Shown one piece after another: positions 33,445 to 42,267 of a stretch of DNA of 64,000 nucleotides; position 1 is the stretch's first letter, and every line of letters begins with the position of its first letter. Both the position numbers and the translations under genes were made by a program. The notes below the pieces were generated by a model that saw only the letters and a list, made by a program, of their open reading frames with translations, was not told where the DNA came from and did not search any database. The DNA comes from Thiocapsa rosea (GTDB lineage Bacteria; Pseudomonadota; Gammaproteobacteria; Chromatiales; Chromatiaceae), in contig NZ_RBXL01000001.1 in assembly GCF_003634315.1 (NCBI RefSeq), forward strand, positions 2,584,501 to 2,648,500, written 5' to 3'.

Positions 33445-33921
33445 TTAAAAGTAGGCACGTTCCGAGGGGTCACGATAGCGCGGGACTCCGAGCGAGGCCA
33501 GCCAGTCATCGATCTCGCGAGCGTGAGCGGACTCCTCGTTCAGGAGTGCCTCGAAGAAGTCACCGTTCTCCCGATCCCCGACGCGTCGACAGAAGATCAC
33601 CGCCTCGCGATAGAGGGCGACGATCTCGGATTCGAGCACCGCGTCTTGAAGAAGCAGTTCGACCAGAGTGCGCGCGACGCCGGCCGGACGCAGTTGCGAT
33701 CCGTTCGGCGCAACGCCCAACGCCAACATCCGCTGGATGATGCGCTCGGCATGCTGCATCTCTTCGACCGTTTCCTCGCGTAGACGGACCGCCGCCTCCG
33801 GCAAGCCCCAGGCCTCGGCGAGTGAGGCCTGGGTCATGTACTGCTGGACTGCGGACAGCTCCAAGCTCAAGGCGCGACCGAGATAGCCAAGGGTACGAGG
33901 ATGAATGCGTGCGTGTCTCAT
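33445..33921 (-). CDS. Carboxysome-operon ferritin-like (bacterioferritin-type) protein
   Basis: A 158-residue four-helix-bundle protein. Di-iron ligand motifs are partly visible: LSLELSAVQQYMTQA (E-x-x-Y), LREETVEEMQHAERII (E-x-x-H), ESEIVALYREA and LLNEESAHAREID. Members of this family are encoded in most alpha-carboxysome operons but their role is unclear (iron storage or redox homeostasis are suggested). It is 64 bp after csoS1 and 12 bp before acRAF, clearly in the operon. Confidence 0.85.
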   Translation of the reverse strand: MRHARIHPRTLGYLGRALSLELSAVQQYMTQASLAEAWGLPEAAVRLREETVEEMQHAERIIQRMLALGVAPNGSQLRPAGVARTLVELLLQDAVLESEIVALYREAVIFCRRVGDRENGDFFEALLNEESAHAREIDDWLASLGVPRYRDPSERAYF

Positions 33922-33985
33922 GCTTCAACCTAGATTCAACCCCTTGCCGCCGGTATCGAGCGGCTCATGGCTGAACGCCGCTTGA

Positions 33986-34294
33986 TCAGTCGGCGGCCGC
34001 CGGCAGGGTGCGGTTCAGGATCGGCTCGACCTCGCGGTGCGGACGGGCAATGATGTGCGCGGCGACCAGACCGTCGCCGACACGCTCGCAGGCATCCGCA
34101 CCGGCACGCACCGCGGCGTTCACCGCACCCGTCTCGCCGCGCACCAGCACGGTCACGTAGCCGCCGCCGACGAACTCGCGTCCGATCAGGCGCACCTCGG
34201 CGGCCTTGGTCATGGCATCCGCCGCTTCGATTGCGGGCACCAGTCCGCGCGTCTCGATCATCCCCAATGCAATCCCGTAGCTTTCACTGGCCAT
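33986..34294 (-). CDS. csoS1: Carboxysome shell hexamer CsoS1 (second copy)
   Basis: A 102-residue BMC-H shell protein forming hexameric facets with a central pore for bicarbonate and RuBP. The BMC signature ([20 protein letters not shown], then [20 protein letters not shown]) is complete. From residue 7 to about 92 it is identical in protein sequence to the copy at 34517; only the first six residues and the C-terminal tail (NRTLPAAAD) differ, pointing to recent duplication or gene conversion. Confidence 0.96.
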   Translation of the reverse strand: MASESYGIALGMIETRGLVPAIEAADAMTKAAEVRLIGREFVGGGYVTVLVRGETGAVNAAVRAGADACERVGDGLVAAHIIARPHREVEPILNRTLPAAAD

Positions 34295-34369
34295 CTGTGC
34301 TCTCCAATCTTAAGTGTCGTGTTGATCGTTGATTAAGTGTGTCGCGATTTGCTCTCGGCGGGTGGTTAT

Positions 34370-34488
34370 CGGCTGTCAGCTGTCAGCTATCAGCTATCAG
34401 CTATCAGCCTCCAGCCTCCAGCCTCCAGCCTCCAGCCTCCAGCCTCCAGCTTTCAGCCTTCAGCCCCCAGCTTTCAGCCTCCAGCTGA
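34370..34488. repeat. 7-bp tandem repeat (CAGCCTC/CAGCTAT) between csoS1 genes
   Basis: About 16 imperfect 7-bp units: TCAGCTA-type units pass into CAGCCTC-type units (34408-34447) and then mixed CAGCTTT/CAGCCTT units. Similar CAGCCTC runs occur at 40375 (cbbL-cbbS gap) and 55432. It lies in the transcribed spacer between the two csoS1 genes and could alter mRNA stability or promote recombination between them. Confidence 0.9.
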
Positions 34489-34516
34489 TTGCTCCTCGCG
34501 TATTGCTGACCTTGAA

Positions 34517-34822
34517 TTAGTCGACGGCCGGGCCGCCGACGGGGAGGATCGGCTCGACCTCGCGGTGCGGGCGGGCGATGATGTGGGCCGCGACCAGGCC
34601 GTCGCCGACGCGCTCGCAGGCATCCGCACCGGCACGCACCGCGGCGTTCACCGCGCCCGTCTCGCCGCGTACCAGCACGGTCACGTAGCCCCCGCCGACG
34701 AACTCGCGCCCGATCAGGCGCACCTCGGCGGCCTTGGTCATGGCGTCCGCCGCTTCGATGGCGGGGACCAGTCCACGGGTCTCGATCATCCCGAGCGCGA
34801 TTCCGAATTTTTCGTTTGCCAT
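34517..34822 (-). CDS. csoS1: Carboxysome shell hexamer CsoS1 (first copy)
   Basis: A 101-residue BMC-H protein, a major carboxysome facet component. It starts [20 protein letters not shown]; the [10 protein letters not shown] segment and a short Pro/Gly/Val tail end it. It follows csoS4B by 134 bp with its own Shine-Dalgarno (AGGAGAC upstream of the ATG), as expected for a highly expressed shell gene. Apart from the first six residues and the tail it equals the copy at 33986. Confidence 0.96.
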   Translation of the reverse strand: MANEKFGIALGMIETRGLVPAIEAADAMTKAAEVRLIGREFVGGGYVTVLVRGETGAVNAAVRAGADACERVGDGLVAAHIIARPHREVEPILPVGGPAVD

Positions 34823-34956
34823 CGTTCGTGTCTCCTCTGTGTACCAAGTCGCCGCGGGCGATGCTGCCCGATCATCTTCAATCCGGATTCAAGGCCGTCC
34901 GCCGGTGCGGACAGCGACAGCGGATCCGCTGTCGCTCAAAGGGCCGGCGGATGCAC

Positions 34957-35253
34957 TCAGGCCGCCTTCGCGGCGAGGGCCGCGGTCGGCCGAGCCGCCG
35001 CTACGTCATGCGCCTCCCAGTGATCGATAATCCCGCCGATCGTCAAATCGGTCAGGATGGCGGCGTTGCCCATCGCATAACGCGCCGCCGAGCCGCTGAC
35101 CACGAAGACCCAGTCGCCGGGTCGGGCGTCCACCGGGTCGGTGGCGACGTACTGCTTGCCTTTCGTGTCCTGCAGCAGCCGCAGATCCCAGTGCCCGAGC
35201 CCGGTGATCCGGTGCGTGCAGACCAGCGATCCGATCACCTGCCTGATCTCCAT
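34957..35253 (-). CDS. csoS4B: Carboxysome vertex pentamer CsoS4B
   Basis: A 98-residue BMC-P (EutN/CcmL-type) protein capping icosahedral vertices. It begins MEIRQVIGSLVCTHRITGLG; DPVDARPGDWVFVVSGSAAR and DLTIGGIIDHWEA are BMC-P signatures. The start at 35253 overlaps the csoS4A stop by 1 nt (TGATG). Upstream in-frame starts would read into csoS4A and are rejected. Confidence 0.95.
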   Translation of the reverse strand: MEIRQVIGSLVCTHRITGLGHWDLRLLQDTKGKQYVATDPVDARPGDWVFVVSGSAARYAMGNAAILTDLTIGGIIDHWEAHDVAAARPTAALAAKAA

Positions 35254-35528
35254 CAGCCTGCACCTCGCGGCCCGGCGGCCTCCGTCTCGGGCGGCCAATG
35301 ATCGATAATGCCGACGATGGTCAGATCGCTCGGATACTCCTTGCTGCCGGCCGCCTCGCGCGCCGCGGAGCTGCCGACACAGATCACCCAGTCACCCGGT
35401 ACGCAGCCGACCGCATCGACCGCAACCTGTTGTGTGCTCCCGTCGCGCACCACCAAGAGATGCTTGTGCTCGAATCCCGGGATCCGGTTGGTCGAGACCA
35501 GCGGGCGCTCCACCTGACAGATCTTCAT
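35253..35528 (-). CDS. csoS4A: Carboxysome vertex pentamer CsoS4A
   Basis: A 91-residue BMC-P protein (MKICQVERPLVSTNRIPGFE, then AVGCVPGDWVICVGSSAARE and DLTIVGIIDHWPPE). It directly follows csoSCA with a 1-nt TGATG overlap and is coupled in the same way to csoS4B, the canonical cso gene order. Low-abundance vertex proteins fit this low-initiation coupled arrangement. Confidence 0.95.
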   Translation of the reverse strand: MKICQVERPLVSTNRIPGFEHKHLLVVRDGSTQQVAVDAVGCVPGDWVICVGSSAAREAAGSKEYPSDLTIVGIIDHWPPETEAAGPRGAG

Positions 35529-37240
35529 CAGTGGCCTCCCGCCGTCGGGGCGGTCAGCGAGCATCCGACGACCTCGATGCCGGCGCCCGCGTCGCTGTCG
35601 CGCACGACGAGCAATCGGTGAAGCAGGCCCCGGTCTGCCAGATCGGCAAATCGGCCGGCGAGCGCGGCATCGAGCCGCCGGCAGCGTGTCACCGCGCGCT
35701 CGCGCGCACCCGGTACACCGCCGTGATAATCAAAGCGGATGACGATCGGGATCGGCAGACCGCGCGAGACATTCAGTCCGCTGAAGATCTTGCGCCCGAC
35801 GTCCAGATCCGCGGCCCCTTCCTCGACCGTGTACAGGTAGGCGAAGTAGGTCAGGTTGCGCAGCTGGATCTCCTCGAACCCGATGCCGACACCCATGAAA
35901 TGCTCGGCGTGACCCACATCCGCATAGTGGCCGCCGTGCACCTGGCGCACATAGTCGATCTGCGACAGGTTGTTCTCGATCAGCCGTGCGACCAGCCGGA
36001 GCATGCCCGGATCGGCGCTTGCCGGTGCGTGCGCCTTGACCAGCTCGGCGACCCGAGCGCGCGCCGCGGTCGGCTCCAGGTCACGCGTGATCGCGTGGAC
36101 CTTGAGCGCATCGACCGACTGCGTCAGGTCCATGTGGCCCTCGCCGTCGGGCACGTGGACCCGGATCGCGTCCGTGTCCGTGTCCAAGCCGATCAGCAGC
36201 AGCGCCACCGAGGCACCGCAGCAGAAACCGTTCTCGACCGATTGGCGGAACGCCAGAAGCCGATCCAAGGCGCCCTGCGCCGCCGCCGCATCGTCCGATC
36301 CGTGGGCCGCGCAGCCCTGATGATGCGGATCGACCGAGCTGTAGTGATAGATCACCGACTTGAGATAGCGGGTCGGTGCATCCGCGGTGTTCGGTATCCC
36401 TTCACGGAATCGCCCGAGCTCGACCTCGCCCCACTTGGAGACCGTGTTCTCGACATCGAACAATCCGCCGGCGTAGGGCTTGCGCCGCACCGCGCCGCAG
36501 GGCAAACGCAGCACGTAGCTGATCGCGTGGGCCAAGCGCCCGTCTGCACAGGGCGTGACATCCAGCTGATGGAAGCCGCAGTCCTGGAGGAAACGGTCGA
36601 AGTCTCGGATCTCGTGCCCGCCGAGCGGGTCGTTCGCGAAGAAGTCATCCGTCATCCGACGGTAGGTCTCGAACACGCACCAGGCGAACAGACGCCGCAG
36701 ATCGAGCTGGGTGACCCAAGCATCCGCGAGCATGTGCTCGGGCAGGTCGAAGCCCAACGCGTCCCGGGCGATCGACTGGGCCTGCCGCTCGAAGTCGGAC
36801 GCGTGCTGGAGTGCCGAGATCCGCTTGAGCACGGGTACGATCCGATCGAACGCCGTCTTGATCCGCTCCTCGTAGCGCTGCAACCTCGCGTTGCCGTCGC
36901 GGTCGGTCAGCGGGTGTTGCCCGCTCGGATCCCGAGCCTGTCGGGGTTCCGCTGCCGGAACGACGGCCCGCTTGGGCTGGCGTGCCGAGCGCTTGGCGGC
37001 ATCGGCGCCGGCTGTGCGAGACGGAGGCCGCGGACGCATCCGTTGACCCCGAGCCTGCGTCGACGGCTCGGTCGTGGCCGGTGTGGGCTTAGCCGATTCG
37101 GCCGTCACCGGCTCCGGCGTCGCTGCGGGCGCACCGGAACCGGACTCGCCTCGCGAACGCGGCCGGTAGGGCGGCGCGGCGGTCGCGGGTGCGGATGCCC
37201 AGATCAGGCTCGCTCGGGTTGGACGGCGTTGGCTCGACAT
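35528..37240 (-). CDS. csoSCA: Carboxysomal carbonic anhydrase CsoSCA
   Basis: A 570-residue carboxysomal beta-type (epsilon) carbonic anhydrase producing CO2 from bicarbonate inside the shell. The zinc site can be placed by spacing against the known enzyme: Cys231 and the Asp/Arg dyad in PCADGRLAH, His299 in VIYHYSSVD and Cys310 in HHQGCAAH. The N-terminal 110 residues are disordered and basic, with Pro-rich peptides (PPYRPRSRG) of the kind that tethers CsoSCA to RuBisCO. It lies between csoS2 (90 bp upstream) and csoS4A (overlap). Confidence 0.95.
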   Translation of the reverse strand: MSSQRRPTRASLIWASAPATAAPPYRPRSRGESGSGAPAATPEPVTAESAKPTPATTEPSTQARGQRMRPRPPSRTAGADAAKRSARQPKRAVVPAAEPRQARDPSGQHPLTDRDGNARLQRYEERIKTAFDRIVPVLKRISALQHASDFERQAQSIARDALGFDLPEHMLADAWVTQLDLRRLFAWCVFETYRRMTDDFFANDPLGGHEIRDFDRFLQDCGFHQLDVTPCADGRLAHAISYVLRLPCGAVRRKPYAGGLFDVENTVSKWGEVELGRFREGIPNTADAPTRYLKSVIYHYSSVDPHHQGCAAHGSDDAAAAQGALDRLLAFRQSVENGFCCGASVALLLIGLDTDTDAIRVHVPDGEGHMDLTQSVDALKVHAITRDLEPTAARARVAELVKAHAPASADPGMLRLVARLIENNLSQIDYVRQVHGGHYADVGHAEHFMGVGIGFEEIQLRNLTYFAYLYTVEEGAADLDVGRKIFSGLNVSRGLPIPIVIRFDYHGGVPGARERAVTRCRRLDAALAGRFADLADRGLLHRLLVVRDSDAGAGIEVVGCSLTAPTAGGH

Positions 37241-37330
37241 GACCTCGTTGTCTCGTCAGATTCCGGTGTTGGCTTTCATTCGGTTCGGTCGGGCAGGCCC
37301 GATCCCTGGTGCCGGTCGCTCGCGCGGGGC

Positions 37331-39781
37331 TCAGCCCCGCGCGCCGCCCGAGTAGGTGATGAGTGACCCGCGGTCCGTGTTTCCGCTGGCCCCGGTCACA
37401 CGACTCACCGGCGCAGGAAGCTCCTCGTTGCGCTTCGGCTTGACGGTCGCCATCGCAGCCGTCGGACCCGGGCGGGTCGGGTTGCGGCGCCGTGCCGAGG
37501 GACCCTCGGTCCCGGTGACACGCTCGCCACGCTCCCAATCGTCACCCGTGACCTTGGTTCCGGCGGTTTGACCCTCGCCCGTCACACGGGAGCGGACCGC
37601 GGCCGGAGCCATGTCGGCTGCTGTCGTCTCGGCAGGTTCCATCTGCAGGAGGTTTCCCGGCACGGACGAGCCACGGTCAAAGCGAAACTGCTCAGTGCCC
37701 GTGATCTTGCCCGTGCCCATCCCGAAAGGGCCGGTAATCCTCCCCTCCTGCTCATAGAGCGTGCCCGTCACGCCGCTTCCTTGATTCGCCTGAAACGCCT
37801 GCCGTGCCGGCGAGGCGACGCTGAAGCTTTGCCAGGGCGCGGCTTCGATTGGCTGGGGGAGCGGCTGTGGGAAATCGCTGTGCCCGGGCAGAGCACCGCT
37901 TCCGCAGGCATCCTCGAGCTGGTCGACTCCGATGTAGGGCGTCCCGCTGATCCCCTCGCAAGCGCCCCTGGACGCACCCGTCATGGCCCCGCCGATCCCC
38001 GGCTGGATGCCGGTCATGCGCGCCGCCATGGCCGATGCCATCGGGCGCATCCGCTCGGCGATCAGGCGCTGCTGCTCCGGGGCGCAATAGGTCGCCGTCT
38101 GCTCCAGTCCCGCATAGGGCGTGCCGGTCACCACCTTGCAGGTGCCGGGTTCGTCACCCGTGACCCGACCCGAGCGCCCGGTCTGGGTGCCGGAGACCAT
38201 CAACCCCTTCGGCGTCGACGACAGCCCGACCTTGGGCGCCTCCATCGGGGCCGGCTGGATGCCGCAGAACTCCTTGTATTGCTCGGCGCCGACATACTCG
38301 TCGCCGGTCACCATCCGACAGCTGCCGGGTTCGTCGCCGGTCAGCTTCGCACTGCGCCCGACCCGGGTGCCGGTCACGGCGCCGCCGCCGAGCGTCTGCG
38401 TCAGGTTGACCTTCGGCGGCGCCTTTTTCAGATCGGGCAGATCGCCGTTGGCCGAGGACATGTACTGGCTACCGGTCGGCTGGATCCCCGCGCCGTGCTC
38501 GTTGCCCGTGACCTTGGACGAGAGTCCCGGCAGGACACCCGAGACGGCACGACCGCCGGTGGTTTGGGTGCGCCCGGTCTGACGCGGGTTCGGCGTCAAC
38601 TGGGTCCCGCAGAATGCGCTTGCCTGCTCGGCCGACAGATACTCCGTGCCGGTCACGCTCTTGCAGGTCCCGGGCTCGTCGCCCGTCACCCGGCTTGAGC
38701 GCCCCACCTCGTTGCCGGTCACTGAATTACCGTGGCTCGTGGTGGTGACGTGGACCTTCGGCGCCTGTTTTGGCGGTTCGGTCTGGCAGAACTCGCGGAA
38801 GATCTCCGCTCCCATGTATTCGGTACCCGTGACCTCGCGACACACGCTCGGCTCGTCGCCCGTCACGGAGCGACTGCGCCCGACCCGGGTGCCGGTCACG
38901 AATTGCCCTTGCGCGGTTTCGCTCAAACCGACCTTCCAGGGCTGATCTTCCGCCCCGCCGACCGGACGCTCGCGCCCCGGTCTGACCCGGCCCGTGGCTT
39001 GGACCTTGCGCGTTCCGGCCGAGCCCGCGGCGCTGCGATGGGCGCGGACGGTCTGGGCTAGATCGCGCCCGGACAGCTGTGGGTTGGCCTGCCGTGCGAG
39101 ACTCGCCGTGGTGGCCGGCGTATTGACCGCGGCCTTGCCGCGCCCCGAGGTGGCGGAGCGTCGGGCGAGCGCCAGCATCCGCCCCGTGGGCTTGATGGCG
39201 GTGATGCGCTTGCCGTTGCGTCGCGACCCGTTGGTCGATGGATGGGTCGAGTAGCCGAGAGACGATGCGCCCCGGCGATCCGACGAGAGGCGCGCCGCAT
39301 CTGTCATCGAGCCGCCTTCCTCCGTCGTCTCGGGGTGTCCGCCGCAACCACAGCCGCAGTCGGATCCGTCTTTGCGAGCGGCCTGGGGCTGCGTTTTCGG
39401 TGTCGGGACGCGCGTGCGGTCCGCCCTGCGGTCCGCCCGTTTGCCGGCCTTCGACAGTGCTTCGCGCCGAGCCCTAGCCTCCGCCCGGCTGGAGCCGGAG
39501 GGCGACACCGGCGCCTGAACGCGCCGAGCAGGGGAGACGACCCTGGATGTCGAGAGAGGCGAGGCAGCGCCGATCGACATCGTGCTCGACATCGACTCGG
39601 CCGCGGCTGCCGGAGCGGCCTGCGGAGCCGCCTGACGCCGGGCTGTGCCGACCTCGACTGCGCGGCTGCGCTCGGCCGCCCCTGCGGCGGCGCTGGTTCG
39701 CTTGCCCTGAGTGGACAAGGCACGGCGTCGTGCCAGGGCCGCCTCGCGGCCGCTCGATCTCAGATTCGCTTTGCTGGGCAT
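37331..39781 (-). CDS. csoS2: Carboxysome assembly scaffold CsoS2
   Basis: An 816-residue disordered scaffold linking RuBisCO to the shell. The N-region has four basic RuBisCO-binding helices (EAALARRRALSTQGK, EARARREALSKAGKRA, LALARRSATSGRGK, RDLAQTVRAHRSA). The M-region has six repeats with V/ITG motifs (VTGTRVGRSRSVTGDEP type) and paired cysteines; the third (VSGVLPGLSSKVTGNEHGAG) lacks the cysteines. The C-region ends with the conserved GNTDRGSLITYSGGARG peptide that binds the shell. An unusual CGCGCGGH cluster sits between N-repeats 2 and 3. Confidence 0.96.
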   Translation of the reverse strand: MPSKANLRSSGREAALARRRALSTQGKRTSAAAGAAERSRAVEVGTARRQAAPQAAPAAAAESMSSTMSIGAASPLSTSRVVSPARRVQAPVSPSGSSRAEARARREALSKAGKRADRRADRTRVPTPKTQPQAARKDGSDCGCGCGGHPETTEEGGSMTDAARLSSDRRGASSLGYSTHPSTNGSRRNGKRITAIKPTGRMLALARRSATSGRGKAAVNTPATTASLARQANPQLSGRDLAQTVRAHRSAAGSAGTRKVQATGRVRPGRERPVGGAEDQPWKVGLSETAQGQFVTGTRVGRSRSVTGDEPSVCREVTGTEYMGAEIFREFCQTEPPKQAPKVHVTTTSHGNSVTGNEVGRSSRVTGDEPGTCKSVTGTEYLSAEQASAFCGTQLTPNPRQTGRTQTTGGRAVSGVLPGLSSKVTGNEHGAGIQPTGSQYMSSANGDLPDLKKAPPKVNLTQTLGGGAVTGTRVGRSAKLTGDEPGSCRMVTGDEYVGAEQYKEFCGIQPAPMEAPKVGLSSTPKGLMVSGTQTGRSGRVTGDEPGTCKVVTGTPYAGLEQTATYCAPEQQRLIAERMRPMASAMAARMTGIQPGIGGAMTGASRGACEGISGTPYIGVDQLEDACGSGALPGHSDFPQPLPQPIEAAPWQSFSVASPARQAFQANQGSGVTGTLYEQEGRITGPFGMGTGKITGTEQFRFDRGSSVPGNLLQMEPAETTAADMAPAAVRSRVTGEGQTAGTKVTGDDWERGERVTGTEGPSARRRNPTRPGPTAAMATVKPKRNEELPAPVSRVTGASGNTDRGSLITYSGGARG

Positions 39782-39975
39782 GGTCGTTCCCTTGGACGTG
39801 GAGCGCTTGAGCAGTGACCGCGACGCAGGGACGGATCCCTGACTCCGCTCGCATCACCGGCTCGGCGATCGCGCCGCTCGCTCGGTGTTGAAACACTGGA
39901 TCTCGGGTGCTCGGCACCGTTCGGTCGGGCGGTGCCTGGAAGCAACGCTCGACCTCGCTGCCGTGAGCCTTGCGA

Positions 39976-40320
39976 TCAGCCGCGGCCCTCGAACACCACG
40001 AAGCAGGAGCCCTGGCTCTGGGTGTAGTTGTCGTAGCCGGTGACACGGACATGGTGATCCGGATAGGAGCGGTGGCACGCCTCGAGTTCGCTCACCACCT
40101 GGGCCAGGTCGGTTACCCCGAAGAAGGGCAGCTTCCACATGGTCCAGTAGTGGTTCATGGACTTGCTGGGGTGAATATGCTCGATACCCGGGGTCCAGCC
40201 CTGCGCGATGATGTAGGCGATCTGATCGAAGATCTCCTCCTGGGTCATCGGCGGCAGAAACCCGAAGGTCTCCAGGGTGTGCTTGGTCTGGTAGTCGCCC
40301 GTGGTGCTTTGGAAAGGCAT
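39976..40320 (-). CDS. cbbS: RuBisCO small subunit, form IA
   Basis: A 114-residue small subunit (GDYQTKHTLETFGFLPPMTQ, then NHYWTMWKLPFFGVTD and HVRVTGYDNYTQSQGSCFVV), typical of carboxysomal form IA enzymes. It lies 209 bp after cbbL and 194 bp before csoS2, in the same direction. The gap to cbbL is larger than usual and contains CAGCCTC repeats. Confidence 0.97.
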   Translation of the reverse strand: MPFQSTTGDYQTKHTLETFGFLPPMTQEEIFDQIAYIIAQGWTPGIEHIHPSKSMNHYWTMWKLPFFGVTDLAQVVSELEACHRSYPDHHVRVTGYDNYTQSQGSCFVVFEGRG

Positions 40321-40529
40321 GGTTTCGGTCCTCGTTGTGCGAATGCGTTGGGTTCGAGTGTCAGAGCTTCCGGCCTCCAGCCTCCTGCCTCCAGCGATTA
40401 GCTGCTGGCGGGGTTGAGTCCTTCCCGCCGCGCCGGGAGTCGATTGACGACATCGCTTTGGGAGACTTGGATCTCACGGCCCCGGCCGGCTCGAGCAGGA
40501 GGCCGGAGGCAGGCGGCAGGAGGCTTTGT
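40321..40529. other. cbbL-cbbS spacer
   Basis: A 209-bp transcribed spacer with a CCTCCAGCCTCCTGCCTCCAG run at about 40374-40395 and a matching GGAGGCCGGAGGCAGGCGGC run at 40498-40517. The two runs are complementary and could pair as a stem-loop enclosing about 100 nt, which might set the cbbL/cbbS mRNA ratio. Confidence 0.5.
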
Positions 40530-41945
40530 TCAACCCACGTCGAGCTTGTCGACCGTATCGAACTCGAACTTGATCTCTTTCCAGGTTTCCATCGCGATCG
40601 CCAGCTCCGGGCTGTGCTTGGCCGCGCCGGTCATGATCTCTCGGGCCTCCTTCTCGAGCTCGCGACCCTCGTTGCGGGCCTTCACGCAGGCCTCGAGGGC
40701 GACGCGGTTGGCCGCGGCGCCGGCCGCGTTGCCCCAGGGATGACCCTGAGTACCGCCGCCGAACTGCAGGACCGAGTCGTCGCCGAAGATCGTCACCAGC
40801 GCCGGCATGTGCCAGACGTGGATACCGCCGGAGGCGACGGCGAAGACGCCGGGCATGGAGCCCCAGTCCTGGTCGAAGAAGATGCCGCGAGCGCGGTCTT
40901 CCGGGATGAAGGACTCGCGAAGCAGGTCGACGAAGCCGAGCGTGGAGCCGCGATCGCCTTCGAGCTTACCCACGACCGTGCCGGTATGCAGATGGTCGCC
41001 GCCCGACAGACGCAGGCACTTGGCCAGCACGCGGAAGTGGATACCGTGCTTGGGGTGACGGTCGATGACGGCATGCATGGCGCGGTGGATGTGCAGCAGC
41101 ATGCCATTCTTGCGGCACCACTTGGCAAGACCGGTGTTGGCGGTGAAACCGCCGGTCAGGAAGTCGTGCATGATGATCGGCTGACCGAGCTCCTTGGCGA
41201 ACTCGGCGCGCTCGTACATCTGCTCCGGATCCGGGGCGGTCACGTTCAGATAGTGGCCCTTGCGCTCGCCGGTCTCGGCCTGCGCCGCGGAGACGGCCTC
41301 GGCGACAAATTCGAAGCGATTCTGCCAGCGCATGAAGGGCTGGGAGTTGACGTTCTCGTCGTCCTTGGTCAGATCCAGACCGCCGCGCAAGCACTCGTAG
41401 ACCGCGCGACCGTAGTTCTTGGCCGACAGACCGAGCTTGGGCTTGATGGTTGCGCCCAGGAGCGGACGACCGTACTTGTTGAGCTTGTCGCGCTCGACCT
41501 GGATGCCGCTCGGCGGTCCCATGCACGTCTTGACGTAAGCGATGGGGAAGCGGATGTCTTCCAAGCGCAGATGACGCAGCGCCTTGAATCCGAACACGTT
41601 GCCGACGAGCGAGGTGAGGACGTTGACGACCGAGCCTTCTTCGAACAGATCGATCGGATAGGCGATGAAGGCGTAAAAGGATTCTTTGTCGCCGGGCACG
41701 TCTTCGATGCGATAGGCGCGACCCTTATAGAACTCGAGATCGGTCAGGAGCTCCGACCACACCGTACTCCAAGTCCCGGTCGAGGACTCCGCGGCCACGG
41801 CGGCGGCGACCTCTTCGCGCGGCACGCCGGGCTGTCCGGTGCATTTGAAACAGGCCAAGAGGTCGGTGTCGAGGGGGACATAGTCCGGCGTCCAGTACAT
41901 GGCCCGGTATTCTTTGACACCGGCATCGTAGGTCTTCACGCTCAT
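40530..41945 (-). CDS. cbbL: RuBisCO large subunit, form IA
   Basis: A 471-residue form IA large subunit fixing CO2 on RuBP. Catalytic features are visible: KPKLGL near 165, the carbamylated lysine in [12 protein letters not shown] (about residue 193), HIHRAMHAV, loop-6 lysine in VVGKLEGDR, and [13 protein letters not shown]. The N-terminus [20 protein letters not shown] matches carboxysomal enzymes. It is the first gene of the minus-strand cso operon and is divergent from the SulP transporter across a 322-bp control region. Confidence 0.98.
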   Translation of the reverse strand: MSVKTYDAGVKEYRAMYWTPDYVPLDTDLLACFKCTGQPGVPREEVAAAVAAESSTGTWSTVWSELLTDLEFYKGRAYRIEDVPGDKESFYAFIAYPIDLFEEGSVVNVLTSLVGNVFGFKALRHLRLEDIRFPIAYVKTCMGPPSGIQVERDKLNKYGRPLLGATIKPKLGLSAKNYGRAVYECLRGGLDLTKDDENVNSQPFMRWQNRFEFVAEAVSAAQAETGERKGHYLNVTAPDPEQMYERAEFAKELGQPIIMHDFLTGGFTANTGLAKWCRKNGMLLHIHRAMHAVIDRHPKHGIHFRVLAKCLRLSGGDHLHTGTVVGKLEGDRGSTLGFVDLLRESFIPEDRARGIFFDQDWGSMPGVFAVASGGIHVWHMPALVTIFGDDSVLQFGGGTQGHPWGNAAGAAANRVALEACVKARNEGRELEKEAREIMTGAAKHSPELAIAMETWKEIKFEFDTVDKLDVG

Positions 41946-42267
41946 CGTCAGCTCCTGTGGTCTGTGCCTGATCCGCCTCGCCTGCGGAGGCCGTTTCGAA
42001 CTCTGGATGTAACCTTACTCTAGGGCGAGGTATAGAAAATATTCAATTGTCTCTATCGGTGACATCGACGATCGTCTATGTGTTTCCCAATGCCGTCACC
42101 GCGATGCGAAATGCAGTGTATTACCTGTTGCCGATAGGGTAATCGATTCGTCCTCCGCGAATCATAGATCTTTCTCGATGTCGCGCTTGAGAAACTTCGA
42201 TTATCGCTTACCTGACTCGGGCCGGATACTAAGGCTGCGTCTACAGTAGATGACTTCGGAGTAGTGC
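41946..42267. promoter_or_regulatory. Divergent control region of cso operon and SulP transporter
   Basis: A 322-bp, markedly AT-richer region between divergent cbbL and the SulP gene. Two inverted repeats fit LysR-type sites: ATTACC/GGTAAT (42120-42125 and 42138-42143) and GATTCG/CGAATC (42145-42150 and 42158-42163). An AT-rich stretch at 42026-42052 (GGTATAGAAAATATTCAATT) could supply the cbbL -10 region. CbbR, encoded at the far end of the operon, is the likely binder. Exact promoters are not resolved. Confidence 0.6.

Noticed and set aside
34370-34488. The CAGCCTC run as a CRISPR or a coding repeat.
   Set aside because: Units are 7 bp without spacers and lie in the csoS1 intergenic gap; translated frames are artefacts of the repeat.
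38401-38450. A possible -1 frameshift site (CTG AAA AAG) in csoS2, since alpha-carboxysome CsoS2 can be made in two lengths by frameshifting.
   Set aside because: The -1 frame stays open for a long distance rather than giving a short isoform, no downstream pseudoknot is evident, and I cannot recall the exact published slip site to compare.
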